NCBI RefSeq assembly: GCF_900100345.1 | Contig: NZ_FMTT01000033.1 | Coordinates: forward strand, 1-61,801 | From: Paenibacillus tianmuensis | GTDB lineage: Bacteria > Bacillota > Bacilli > Paenibacillales > NBRC-103111 | Direction: 5' to 3' | Length of the DNA: 61,801 bases | Shown here: one piece after another, positions 36,995-45,458 of the stretch | How positions within the stretch are numbered: position 1 is the stretch's first letter | Layout: each line of letters starts with the position of its first letter | The notes under the pieces: model-generated | What the model was told of the DNA's origin: nothing | The model's database searches: none | What the model saw: only the letters and a program-made list of their open reading frames with translations | Program-made: the position numbers and the translations under genes

Positions 36995-37046
36995 AAAAAA
37001 AGGCATCCCTCCAGCTGTGGTAGGCACGGCTGGTGATGCCTTTTTT
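36995..37046. terminator. Bidirectional terminator
   Basis: AAAAGGCATC pairs with GATGCCTTTT around a 28-base loop with a further partial pairing; T-runs on both strands. It ends the plus-strand small gene and the minus-strand efflux operon. Confidence 0.8.
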
Positions 37047-37080
37047 GTTTACCCTCTGTCCGACACGGGGGCGAATCTAT

Positions 37081-39468
37081 TTACGGTTGAAACTCCCGTA
37101 CGAGCCGTTTGGCCGGTCCGTTCGGCGTATCGACTGTCTCATATACGCGGATCGTCACACCCGATTCGATCTGCTCCGCCTTGATGTTCGTGAACGAAAT
37201 ACGCTGTGTGCCGGAGATCAGCTTCTGCGTGCCGGTGAAGCCGGCGGATTGAGAGCCGAGTACCCGGCCGAGTCCGTCGACTAGCTCGAACTCCATCTTC
37301 GAAAAGTTCTGGTCGACGATCACCGGCTCCCGCTGCTCGATCGTTAGCGACACGTTCAGATGATACGAATAGCCGGCCGATTGGCTGTAAGTCGTCGCCA
37401 GATTGTTCGCATCGATGTTGACGTCGAACGGATAAAAGCTGATCTTGCCGTACTCCTCTTCCCGCTGTGCGGCGACACGAAACGTGCCAAGATTCAGCTT
37501 GGCTGGCGCGATCACTTTCGGGTCCGTCACCCGGAAGGCGATACTGTCCCCTTTTTCGTCCGCCGGCACCATGAACGAATAAGCTACGACATAGCTCGTT
37601 CCGGGCATAATGGTGGAAGCCGCGGACGTTTGCCGGACACCGGGGAACGCCAGCCCTTGCAAGTTCAGCAGCTCCGTGCCGATGTCCGGAAGCGTCAGGA
37701 CCGAGCTGCCGCGGTTCGTGTACTTCACTTTGGCTATAGCCGTTTTGTACCCGTAATCGGTATTTTCGTGCAAATGCAGCTCAACAAGCGACATGTCCAG
37801 CTTGGAGTCGATCAGGCTGCTTGCCGCAAGGGGCAGCGGCGTGCCGTACTCGTAGTTCTTGGCCGCCAGAGTCGGATTGTACTGCTGCGCAATGCCTTGG
37901 AGGCCGACGACCATAACCGGCCGCCCGTCCGTCTTCAAGCCGGATGCCGTGTTGGACGGGGAGCTTGTCGTACCGCTTCCGCTTGTCCCTGTCTTCGTCT
38001 GTCCGCTCGTGCCGCTTGCGGCGCTGGTGCCACCCGTGCTTCCTCCGGCAGAGGACGAGCCCGAAGCAGAGCCGCTGGCGGACGATCCTGACGTTGTGAC
38101 GGTTGCGCTTGTTCCCGTGCTGCTGGCAGTTTTGGCAGCCTCGCTATTGGCCGTATTCGCGCCAGAGGACGTGCTCCCGCTGCTGGCGGAGGAAGCGCCG
38201 CTGCCGGATGCTGCCGTTCCCGAAGCGGCGCTTGTCCCTGCCGCAGCCGCGTCCTCCTTCACGCGGACCACAAGCTCCGCTGCGTCCGGCTCGACGCCGG
38301 ACGGGAGCAGCGCCGTGTAGCTGAACGTTATCGCGGCTTTCGGCGCCAAATAAGCGTCGCGCGAGGAGCGGGCTTCCGAAGCCGCTATGGAGCCGTATTT
38401 ACCGAACTGGTAAGCTCCGGTCAGCGCAGGTATCGCGATCATCCGATCGCTGTCACTGCGCACCGTCACGGCGGATTGTACGAGCATGCCGTCTTCCTGA
38501 CGGGTGGCCGTCGCTTTCTCGGCGATGAGCGTCAGTCCGCTGCCTGTTCCATATCGGGCCAGCGGCTTCTCGCTGCCGAGCTTAACCGCCAGAGGAAGCG
38601 CGCCGAGCCGCAAGCTGCCAAGCACCTTATCCTCGCCCGCATCCGACACAACCAATTGCAAGGTCAACGGGCCGACGGAAGGTTCGGGAAGCTCGACCTT
38701 TACCATCCGCTGAACGGTTTCGTTCGGCAGCAGCGAAGAACCGTCCGAGCCGGAAAGGCCCGCGGCAATCGTTCGTCCGTCGGACGTCAGCAGCCGGTAT
38801 TGAAGGCCTGACGGAAGCGTTATGCCCGTTTTGCCACTGCCGGTCACATACAGATTCACATACAGATACGTCTTGCCGTTCTCGACGACGCGAAAGCCGT
38901 CCCCTTGCACGAACGAAAGGAATGCATCCTCTTTCGCTGCAGGGTCTGCGTCTTTAAGCCGCACGACGGTCTGCGAAGCCGCCGATACTCCCCCGTGGAG
39001 CGAGCCCGCCACAGGCAGCGCGCCGATGTCGCGCGTCTGATCGGCCCCGCTGCCGTCCCAGGCGTACAGGTCCACCTTCAGCCCCTCGGCCTTGACGCCC
39101 GGAGCAAGCTGGGAGTAAAAATCGAACGTCTGCTCCTTGCCCGGCTGGACGCGGGCGCTTTGCTTGCTGCCCAGACGCGCCGGATAACGGTTCCCCGCTT
39201 CGTCCACCACCCGGACGCCGTAGCCGTTGAAATCGACCGCGCCGCTGCCGCCGTTATGAAGCTTCAGCGAAAACTGCATCAAGGGCGAATCGCCGCCCGC
39301 AGCAAGCGATGCGTTCTCCAGTGTAAAGTAAGTGTCGTTCGCTACAAAAACGCCCGGCTTTCCCGCATAAACGGCCGGCCCGGAAGCCGACAGGCACACG
39401 GCGCTTATCGCCAGCGCTCCGAGCCAAGCCGTACGGGAAGGTTTCGTTAACAATTTTAAGCTTTTCAA
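37081..39468 (-). CDS. Large secreted protein of the MacAB-like operon
   Basis: A 795-residue protein starting at a TTG with GGAGG upstream. It has a signal peptide (LGALAISAVCLSASGPAVYA) and several beta-rich repeats of an Ig/CARDB-like kind (for example TYFTLENASLAAGG and VAYSFMVPADEKGDSIAFRV). Residues about 405-510 form a long Ser/Gly/Thr/Ala linker, with no hydrophobic helix. I know no function for it. As last gene of the efflux operon it could be a wall-side partner or an exported product of the transporter; this is inference. Confidence 0.7.
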   Translation of the reverse strand: MKSLKLLTKPSRTAWLGALAISAVCLSASGPAVYAGKPGVFVANDTYFTLENASLAAGGDSPLMQFSLKLHNGGSGAVDFNGYGVRVVDEAGNRYPARLGSKQSARVQPGKEQTFDFYSQLAPGVKAEGLKVDLYAWDGSGADQTRDIGALPVAGSLHGGVSAASQTVVRLKDADPAAKEDAFLSFVQGDGFRVVENGKTYLYVNLYVTGSGKTGITLPSGLQYRLLTSDGRTIAAGLSGSDGSSLLPNETVQRMVKVELPEPSVGPLTLQLVVSDAGEDKVLGSLRLGALPLAVKLGSEKPLARYGTGSGLTLIAEKATATRQEDGMLVQSAVTVRSDSDRMIAIPALTGAYQFGKYGSIAASEARSSRDAYLAPKAAITFSYTALLPSGVEPDAAELVVRVKEDAAAAGTSAASGTAASGSGASSASSGSTSSGANTANSEAAKTASSTGTSATVTTSGSSASGSASGSSSAGGSTGGTSAASGTSGQTKTGTSGSGTTSSPSNTASGLKTDGRPVMVVGLQGIAQQYNPTLAAKNYEYGTPLPLAASSLIDSKLDMSLVELHLHENTDYGYKTAIAKVKYTNRGSSVLTLPDIGTELLNLQGLAFPGVRQTSAASTIMPGTSYVVAYSFMVPADEKGDSIAFRVTDPKVIAPAKLNLGTFRVAAQREEEYGKISFYPFDVNIDANNLATTYSQSAGYSYHLNVSLTIEQREPVIVDQNFSKMEFELVDGLGRVLGSQSAGFTGTQKLISGTQRISFTNIKAEQIESGVTIRVYETVDTPNGPAKRLVREFQP

Positions 39469-39506
39469 AAGCTGCTTCCTCCTTTAGTAAAAACCGGATG
39501 ACAAGA

Positions 39507-40685
39507 TTAATCGAAGCGGAGCGCGTCGATCGGACGAAGCTTGGACGCTTTGTTCGCCGGGTACAAGCCGAACACGACGCCAACAAGCACGGAGAACAGG
39601 AACGCATACAAGCCGATATCCATCGACAGCTTTGTCGTCTGGTTCGGATTGATCATCGGCCAGACAAGCGCCAGACCGCTGCCAAACAGCAGCCCGATGA
39701 GGCCGCCGATGCCGCTGATGACCGTCGCCTCGACGAGGAACTGCATCAGAATGTTGCGCCGCTTCGCCCCGATCGACTTGCGGATGCCGATTTCCCGCGT
39801 CCGCTCGCTGACCGTGACCAGCATAATGTTCATAATGCCGATGCCGCCGACCAGCAGCGAGATGCAGGCCACACTGATCAACTGATTCGTCAGCGTGCTC
39901 GATGCGGCGACCCGCGCGTTCATCAGCTCATCCTGATTGATGAGATTGAAGCCTTGGTCGCTTTTGAATTTATAGGTCAAATACTGCTTCATCGTATCCT
40001 GCGCTTTGTAGATGTCTTCCTTCGTCGGTGTATCGACATAGGTCGTCCGGATATTGCCGAGCTTGAAAGCGCGCTGCGCCGTCGTGAGCGGGACGAATAC
40101 CGCGCTGTCCATCGATGTGCCGCCCGCTCCGGTGCCCTTGCTTTTCAGCTTGCCGACCACCGTGAAGACGACGCCGTCGATGTTGACCTGCTCGCCGGTC
40201 GGATCGAGCGTGCCGAAATACGTTTTCGACACCTCGCTGCCAAGCACGGCAACCGGGTTGCGGAATTCGAGATCGGCATCGACGATAAAGCGTCCGGTCT
40301 CAAGCTGCCCTTTCATAATGTCCAAGTACCGGTTGTTCGTGCCGGTCACCGTATATTTCTCCTGCGTCCGATCGTACTTGATATTGGAGCTCGCTTTATT
40401 GATCGTCGGGGCGATCGAGAAAAACTCCGGCAGCTGCTCCAACTGCATCAGATCGTTGTAATCGAGCTGCTGCGCCCGCCCCGTCCCCAGCACGTTGACG
40501 ACGAGCATATTCGTGCCCAGATTCTCGTACTGCTTCTCGATCTGGTCGGACGTGCCCCGTCCGATCGCAACGAGCGTGACGACGGAGCTGACGCCGATAA
40601 TCACGCCGAGCATGGTGAGCATGGTGCGCATCGGATTGGAAAGCACTGTTCGCAACGCCATGGTGATCAGTTCCGTCGTTCTCAT
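39507..40685 (-). CDS. MacB-like ABC transporter permease
   Basis: A 392-residue permease with one N-terminal helix, a large outer domain (about 45-265) and three C-terminal helices, the MacB/FtsX layout. Segments MRTMLTMLGVIIGVSSVVTL and the C-terminal ISLLVGGIGIMNIMLVTVSERTREIGIRKSIGA are characteristic. It overlaps the ATPase stop by ATGA. Such pumps move peptides or lipids outward with a HlyD-type adaptor, which is encoded two genes upstream. Confidence 0.92.
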   Translation of the reverse strand: MRTTELITMALRTVLSNPMRTMLTMLGVIIGVSSVVTLVAIGRGTSDQIEKQYENLGTNMLVVNVLGTGRAQQLDYNDLMQLEQLPEFFSIAPTINKASSNIKYDRTQEKYTVTGTNNRYLDIMKGQLETGRFIVDADLEFRNPVAVLGSEVSKTYFGTLDPTGEQVNIDGVVFTVVGKLKSKGTGAGGTSMDSAVFVPLTTAQRAFKLGNIRTTYVDTPTKEDIYKAQDTMKQYLTYKFKSDQGFNLINQDELMNARVAASSTLTNQLISVACISLLVGGIGIMNIMLVTVSERTREIGIRKSIGAKRRNILMQFLVEATVISGIGGLIGLLFGSGLALVWPMINPNQTTKLSMDIGLYAFLFSVLVGVVFGLYPANKASKLRPIDALRFD

Positions 40686-41401
40686 GCCGTTACACCCGCC
40701 GCTCCGGCCGGAATTTCCGCCAGTCGCTCGTCACGGACGATCAAGCCGTCCCGGATCGACACCACGCGTTTGGCGTTCTCGGCGATATGCAAATCGTGCG
40801 TGATCAGAACGATGGTATTGCCCTGCTCGTTGAGCCGGATAATCAGCTCCAGCACTTCCTTGCCGGTCTTGGAATCCAGTGCTCCCGTCGGCTCGTCGGC
40901 CAGCATCAGCGACGGCGACACCGCCAGCGCGCGCGCAATCGCCACCCGCTGCTGCTGTCCCCCGGACAGCTCGCTCGGTTTATGGTGGCCGCGTTGGCCC
41001 ATCCCCAGCAGCTCCAGCATCCGGGACGCCGTTTCGCGGCGCTTCTTGGCCTGCACGCCCGAGTAAAGCAAGGGCAGTTCCACATTTTCCAGCGCTGTCA
41101 GTTTCGGAAGCAGATTGAACTGTTGAAAAATAAATCCGATTTTTTTATTCCGCAGCTCTGCGAGCTGGTTGTCCGTCATCTTCTCGGTAGCTACGCCGTC
41201 CAGCTTGTAAGAGCCGGAGGTCGGCACGTCCAGCAAGCCGATCGTGTTCATCAGGGTCGACTTCCCGGAGCCGCTCGGCCCGACGATGGCAACGAAGTCC
41301 CCCCGCTCCACCGTGAGCGACAGGTCGTTCAATATGCGCAGCTTTTCCGCGCCCCGTTCGTATTCCTTTATAATGTGCTTTAGCTCAATCATCGGTTCCA
41401 T
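40682..41401 (-). CDS. MacB-type ABC transporter ATP-binding protein
   Basis: A 239-residue ATPase with Walker A GPSGSGKSTLMNTIG, signature LSGGQQQRVAIA and Walker B LMLADEPTGALD, plus the H-loop VLITHDLHIA. The start at 41401 has AAAGGAGG upstream; a longer start to 41527 reads through the end of the adaptor gene and is rejected. It is the second gene of the operon, after the adaptor. Confidence 0.93.
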   Translation of the reverse strand: MEPMIELKHIIKEYERGAEKLRILNDLSLTVERGDFVAIVGPSGSGKSTLMNTIGLLDVPTSGSYKLDGVATEKMTDNQLAELRNKKIGFIFQQFNLLPKLTALENVELPLLYSGVQAKKRRETASRMLELLGMGQRGHHKPSELSGGQQQRVAIARALAVSPSLMLADEPTGALDSKTGKEVLELIIRLNEQGNTIVLITHDLHIAENAKRVVSIRDGLIVRDERLAEIPAGAAGVTA

Positions 41402-41423
41402 GCCGGGATTCCTCCTTTCGCCG

Positions 41424-43157
41424 TTATCTGCCGCCCTGACCGCCGCCTCCGTTAGAGCGGTTCCCGCCGCCGGTATTCCCACCTCCTGAGCCGCCTGCGC
41501 CTCCTGCACCGCCTCCGCCCGGGGCAATCTGGAATGTGCCGCCGCCCGGAAATCCGCCGCCTTGGCCGCCCTGGAACTGCTGGCGCAGCCTGTCGATCTC
41601 GGTCTGGCTTAAATTTTGCCGCTGCTGCCGCACGGGCACGACGACTTTGTCGCCTTCCTTGAGCCCTTCGGTAATCTCCACATCGGTTTTGCTGCGGATG
41701 CCGATCTTGATCTCCTTCTCCTCCCGCGTGCCGCCCGCCCGTTCCACGGTAACGAGCCGTTTGCCTTTTTGCTGCTGGAGCGCCTCCATCGGCAGGACGA
41801 GAATGTTCTTTTTGTCCTGGATCAAAATGTTCGCCGTTCCCGTCATGCCGTAGCGCAGGTCGCCCGTATTTTTGACCGCCACGACGGCGTCGTAGAACGT
41901 CACTCCGTTGGTCGTCGTTCCGACTGTGGACACCTGGGCCACTTCTCCTTCGAATTTGCGCCCCGGTAGCGAATCGACGGTCACTTCCGCCTTCATGCTG
42001 CTCTTCACGTTCGGCAGATCGAGCTCGTCGACCTGAATGGGAAGCTGCATGAAATCAAGGCTCGCCACCGCTCCGAACAAAGTCGTCCCTTCGACTTTGG
42101 CCCCTACCGGATAACTCGCCAGCACATTCGTTTTCTTGTTGGCAAAATCGGTGGAAAATACCCCGTCAAAAGGCGCCTTGAGCGTCAGCTTGTTTATCTT
42201 GTCTTCCAGGCTGGCAATCGTCGCCTTCTGGCGCTCGATCGCCGACTGCTTGTTTAAAATATCGCCGGGCAGCGTATCGCTGCCGATCACGGCGAGCAGC
42301 TCGCCTTTGTCCACATGGCTTCCCGACTTTACCTTCAGTTCGCGGATGCTGCCGTTCGCCCCAGCGAACACCGTTTCGGTTTTTATGTATTCGAGCGTTC
42401 CCTTCTCCTGCGAGTCGACGCTGCGTCCACCGATCGATGCCGTCCCTTTCACTTTCATCCCGGCATCCAGCGTCCCGTCGTTCGCTACGGCCACTTCGAC
42501 ATCGACCAGCTTGCCGCCGGAGCTGTCCGCTCTTGTTAATGTCCCTACCGACGTGATCGTTCCCGTCTTCGTCAACAGGAAGCCGTCGGGAGCCAGATCG
42601 AGCATGTCGCCCTTCTTCAGCTGCGCCGCATCCTCCAGCAAAAACGGCAGCTTCGCCGTGAGCGAGGACAAGTCCGCAATCGTGCCCACACGGCTCGATT
42701 TGGTCGTGTTCGATCCTGTGTCCAGATTGCCGGGCAACGTCAGCTTGCCGCTGATCGGGGCGGTAATCCGCATATTCCCCTGCTGGGTCCGCAGATCGTT
42801 CAAATCATTTTCCATCTGCCGAAGGCTCGTTTGCGCCTCCTGCAGGTTCGTTTCGAGCGTCGGATCGGCGATTTCCACCAGCACGTCCCCTTTTTTCACC
42901 GGCTGGTTCCGGGTCAGGTTCATCGTCTTGATCGTACCGTCCGCAGGAGCGATAATGTTCTGCATGTCCCTTGCCTCGAACTGGGAAGTGCCGGATACCG
43001 TTGACCGGATTTCCCCTTTTTTGACCTCAACCGTCTTGTCCTGTACGCTGGCGGCCGACTTTTTCGGTTTTTGTTGCAAAACCACATACGTTCCGGCTCC
43101 GACCACCAAGAGGCCAAGGATGCCGATGATCCATTTTTTGTAGCGCAGCCACGCCAT
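41424..43157 (-). CDS. HlyD/MacA-like efflux adaptor with Gly-rich tail
   Basis: A 577-residue membrane fusion protein with one N-terminal helix (WIIGILGLLVVGAGTYVVL). Two biotinyl/lipoyl-like segments are visible, VKKGDVLVEIADPTLE near 85 and SHVDKGELLAVIGSD near 290, followed by beta-barrel and C-terminal membrane-proximal domains. The final 60 residues are almost only Gly, Asn, Ser and Gln. In Gram-positives such adaptors bridge the pump and the wall. First gene of the four-gene operon. Confidence 0.9.
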   Translation of the reverse strand: MAWLRYKKWIIGILGLLVVGAGTYVVLQQKPKKSAASVQDKTVEVKKGEIRSTVSGTSQFEARDMQNIIAPADGTIKTMNLTRNQPVKKGDVLVEIADPTLETNLQEAQTSLRQMENDLNDLRTQQGNMRITAPISGKLTLPGNLDTGSNTTKSSRVGTIADLSSLTAKLPFLLEDAAQLKKGDMLDLAPDGFLLTKTGTITSVGTLTRADSSGGKLVDVEVAVANDGTLDAGMKVKGTASIGGRSVDSQEKGTLEYIKTETVFAGANGSIRELKVKSGSHVDKGELLAVIGSDTLPGDILNKQSAIERQKATIASLEDKINKLTLKAPFDGVFSTDFANKKTNVLASYPVGAKVEGTTLFGAVASLDFMQLPIQVDELDLPNVKSSMKAEVTVDSLPGRKFEGEVAQVSTVGTTTNGVTFYDAVVAVKNTGDLRYGMTGTANILIQDKKNILVLPMEALQQQKGKRLVTVERAGGTREEKEIKIGIRSKTDVEITEGLKEGDKVVVPVRQQRQNLSQTEIDRLRQQFQGGQGGGFPGGGTFQIAPGGGGAGGAGGSGGGNTGGGNRSNGGGGQGGR

Positions 43158-43295
43158 CCGCGTATCTCCTTTCTAAATCGATGTAGCTTGGTTTACCCCT
43201 TTCAATGTAGCAACCGTTTGTGAAAAAAAAGTGAAATGTCGCTTAATCCCAACTTAAAGTGAGAGCGGCTGCCCGATGCTGCTAAGAAGGAACGC

Positions 43296-43335
43296 CAAAA
43301 AGCCCGCAGCAACGACAAAATCGTTGATGCAGGCT
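43296..43335 (-). terminator. Terminator after pckA
   Basis: On the minus strand GCATCAACGA pairs with TCGTTGCTGC around a short loop, with outer AGCC/GGCT pairing, followed by TTTTTGG. Confidence 0.7.
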
Positions 43336-43361
43336 GGTGCTGGTGTATTCAAAATTCAGCT

Positions 43362-44945
43362 TTAACTCAAACGAGGACCGGCGGCGCGAACCGCCTCAGG
43401 CGCATCCGCAAACTTCCCGAAGTTGCTGACGAACCGTTCGGCAAGCTCCCGGGCTTTGGCGTCGTAAGCTTGTTTGTCTTCCCACGTGCTGCGCGGCTGT
43501 AGCACTTCATCCGACACGCCGGGAACGCGGCTTGGTACCAGCACGCCGAATACCGGGTCCGGGGTAAACTCCGCTTGCTCCAGCGTGCCTTCCAAGGCGG
43601 CCGTGACCATCGCGCGGGTGTACGCCAAATTCATCCGCTTGCCCACCCCGTAAGGTCCTCCGGACCAGCCGGTGTTTACCAGGTAGACGCGGGCTTCGTG
43701 CCGGTCGATCTTGCGTCCCAGCATCTCGGCGTAAACGCTCGGTCTCAGCGGCAGGAAGGGCGACCCGAAGCAAGTGGAGAACGTCGCTTCCGGCTCCGTC
43801 ACGCCACGCTCCGTCCCGGCTAGCTTCGACGTATAGCCGGACAGAAAATGATACATCACCTGCTCCTTCGTCAGCTTCGCAATCGGAGGCAGCACCCCAA
43901 ACGCGTCGGCCGTCAGGAAAACGATGGCCTCCGGATGCCCCGCCGTACCGGGGATCACCGCATTCGCAATCGATTCAAGCGGGTAAGCGGCCCGCGTATT
44001 TTCCGTACAGGAACCGTCATGGTAATCCGCTTCCTGTGTGCCCGGCCGCAGCACCACATTTTCCAGCACGGCTCCGAACCGGATCGCATTCCAAATTTGC
44101 GGCTCCTTCTCTTCGGTAAGCCCGATGCACTTGGCGTAGCAGCCGCCCTCGAAGTTAAACACGCCGCGGTCCGACCACCCATGCTCGTCGTCGCCGATCA
44201 AGCGGCGGTTCGGGTCGGCGGACAGCGTTGTTTTGCCCGTGCCGGACAGTCCGAAGAACAGCGCCACATCGCCCTTTTCTCCGACGTTGGCCGAGCAGTG
44301 CATCGGAAACACACCGTGGAAAGGCAGCAAATAGTTCAGCACGCTGAAGATCGACTTCTTCATCTCGCCCGCATATTCCGTGCCGCCGATCAGTACGATG
44401 CGCTTCTCCAGCGAAACGGCGATGAACGTGCCGGATTTCGTCCCGTCTATGGCAGGATCGGCCTGCAAGCCGGGCAGCGCAATTACCGTAAATTCCGCGC
44501 GGTGCTCCTTCAATTCCTCCGCCGTCGGGCGAATAAACAGCTGGCGAACGAACAGATTGTGCCATGCATATTCGTTCACGACGCGAATCGGCAGCCGGTA
44601 TTCTTCGTCAGCACCGGCGTAGCCGTCAAACACGTACAGGTCGCGTTCCTTCATATATTGTGCGGCTTTGGCTATTAAACGATCGAAGTGCTGCTCCGCC
44701 ATCGGCTGGTTGACGGCTCCCCAAGCGATGTGCCCGTCGACGGAAGTCTCCTGCACGATATATTTGTCCTTGGGCGAACGGCCCGTAAATTTTCCGGTGA
44801 AGGCCCGCAGCGCCCCGCTGGATGCCAGCTCCCCCTCCTGCCGCTTCAACGCGACTTGAACCAAAACCGGAACCGGCAAATTATAATGAACGTTCCCCCC
44901 GGCCAGAAGCGCCGCAGTATCGAAGCTGTACTCCGACGTTTTCAT
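43362..44945 (-). CDS. pckA: Phosphoenolpyruvate carboxykinase (ATP)
   Basis: A 527-residue ATP-type PEPCK converting oxaloacetate to phosphoenolpyruvate in gluconeogenesis. The kinase-1a loop [11 protein letters not shown], the metal/oxaloacetate segment [13 protein letters not shown] preceding it (as [13 protein letters not shown]), and the [10 protein letters not shown] and [15 protein letters not shown] segments are all diagnostic. I use the ATG at 44945; an earlier TTG at 44957 adds four residues. It has its own terminator and stands alone. Confidence 0.96.
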   Translation of the reverse strand: MKTSEYSFDTAALLAGGNVHYNLPVPVLVQVALKRQEGELASSGALRAFTGKFTGRSPKDKYIVQETSVDGHIAWGAVNQPMAEQHFDRLIAKAAQYMKERDLYVFDGYAGADEEYRLPIRVVNEYAWHNLFVRQLFIRPTAEELKEHRAEFTVIALPGLQADPAIDGTKSGTFIAVSLEKRIVLIGGTEYAGEMKKSIFSVLNYLLPFHGVFPMHCSANVGEKGDVALFFGLSGTGKTTLSADPNRRLIGDDEHGWSDRGVFNFEGGCYAKCIGLTEEKEPQIWNAIRFGAVLENVVLRPGTQEADYHDGSCTENTRAAYPLESIANAVIPGTAGHPEAIVFLTADAFGVLPPIAKLTKEQVMYHFLSGYTSKLAGTERGVTEPEATFSTCFGSPFLPLRPSVYAEMLGRKIDRHEARVYLVNTGWSGGPYGVGKRMNLAYTRAMVTAALEGTLEQAEFTPDPVFGVLVPSRVPGVSDEVLQPRSTWEDKQAYDAKARELAERFVSNFGKFADAPEAVRAAGPRLS

Positions 44946-45138
44946 GAAATGCCCCAACCCTTTCTATCTTCATGTCATTCCTTATTTATTGTACACTATT
45001 TATTTGTATATTGTATACTAATTGATCATAAAGTTCACGGTTTTTATTAATAATTCCGCAACATAACTAAACTTATAGGTATTATTAAAAAAAGAGGATT
45101 TCTCCGAAACGACGGTAAACCCTCTCACTTTATTAAAA

Positions 45139-45324
45139 ACTCACATTCCGCACCCTTCGTGGAAATTCGAAATACATTAATTTTCAAGCATTTTTTCATC
45201 TAAAATCAATCCAATTATGGGGTTTAATAACAGGAAATGTATTGTTTAAAGCCTAACTAAAGTAAAAATTTTGCATAAAAATAAAAATCCTTTGAATAAA
45301 TAAACAAGGGTGCGGAATGTGAGT
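45139..45324. repeat. 186-bp MITE-like element with 19-bp inverted repeats
   Basis: The ends are a perfect 19-bp inverted repeat: ACTCACATTCCGCACCCTT at 45139-45157 and AAGGGTGCGGAATGTGAGT at 45306-45324. The interior is AT-rich and contains no gene. Both flanks read AAAA next to the element, which could be a short target duplication. It lies in the 513-bp gap between pckA and the SLH-GH18 gene; the rest of the gap is promoter-like AT-rich sequence and a short tandem repeat. Confidence 0.7.
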
Positions 45325-45352
45325 AAAAAGCAAAAAGAAGAGCGGCCCCCGG

Positions 45353-45385
45353 CTCGGCTCTAGCTCGGCTCTAGCTCGGCTCTAG
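45353..45385. repeat. Three tandem copies of an 11-bp unit
   Basis: CTCGGCTCTAG is repeated three times without a break, right next to a terminator hairpin. It looks like a slipped-strand expansion. No function is apparent. Confidence 0.85.
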
Positions 45386-45398
45386 CCCCGCGCAAGCC

Positions 45399-45455
45399 AA
45401 AAAGGCTGCCGCCCGACGATCTGTCCGTCAGGCGTGCAGCCTTTTGCCTTATTGC
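45399..45455 (-). terminator. Terminator after the SLH-GH18 gene
   Basis: On the minus strand AAAGGCTGC pairs with GCAGCCTTT around a longer stem (GCC/GGC, GACG/CGTC), followed by TTTGGC. Confidence 0.8.
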
Positions 45456-45458
45456 GTC

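Noticed and set aside
39498..41066. A 522-codon open frame on the plus strand opposite the MacB permease and ATPase genes
   Set aside because: It is antisense to two well-supported genes with clear motifs, has an Arg/Asp/His-rich composition typical of GC-rich shadow frames, and no ribosome site or domain.
44946..45458. Hidden gene in the 513-bp gap after pckA
   Set aside because: No protein-like frame with a ribosome site; the region is explained by an inverted-repeat element, tandem repeats and a terminator.
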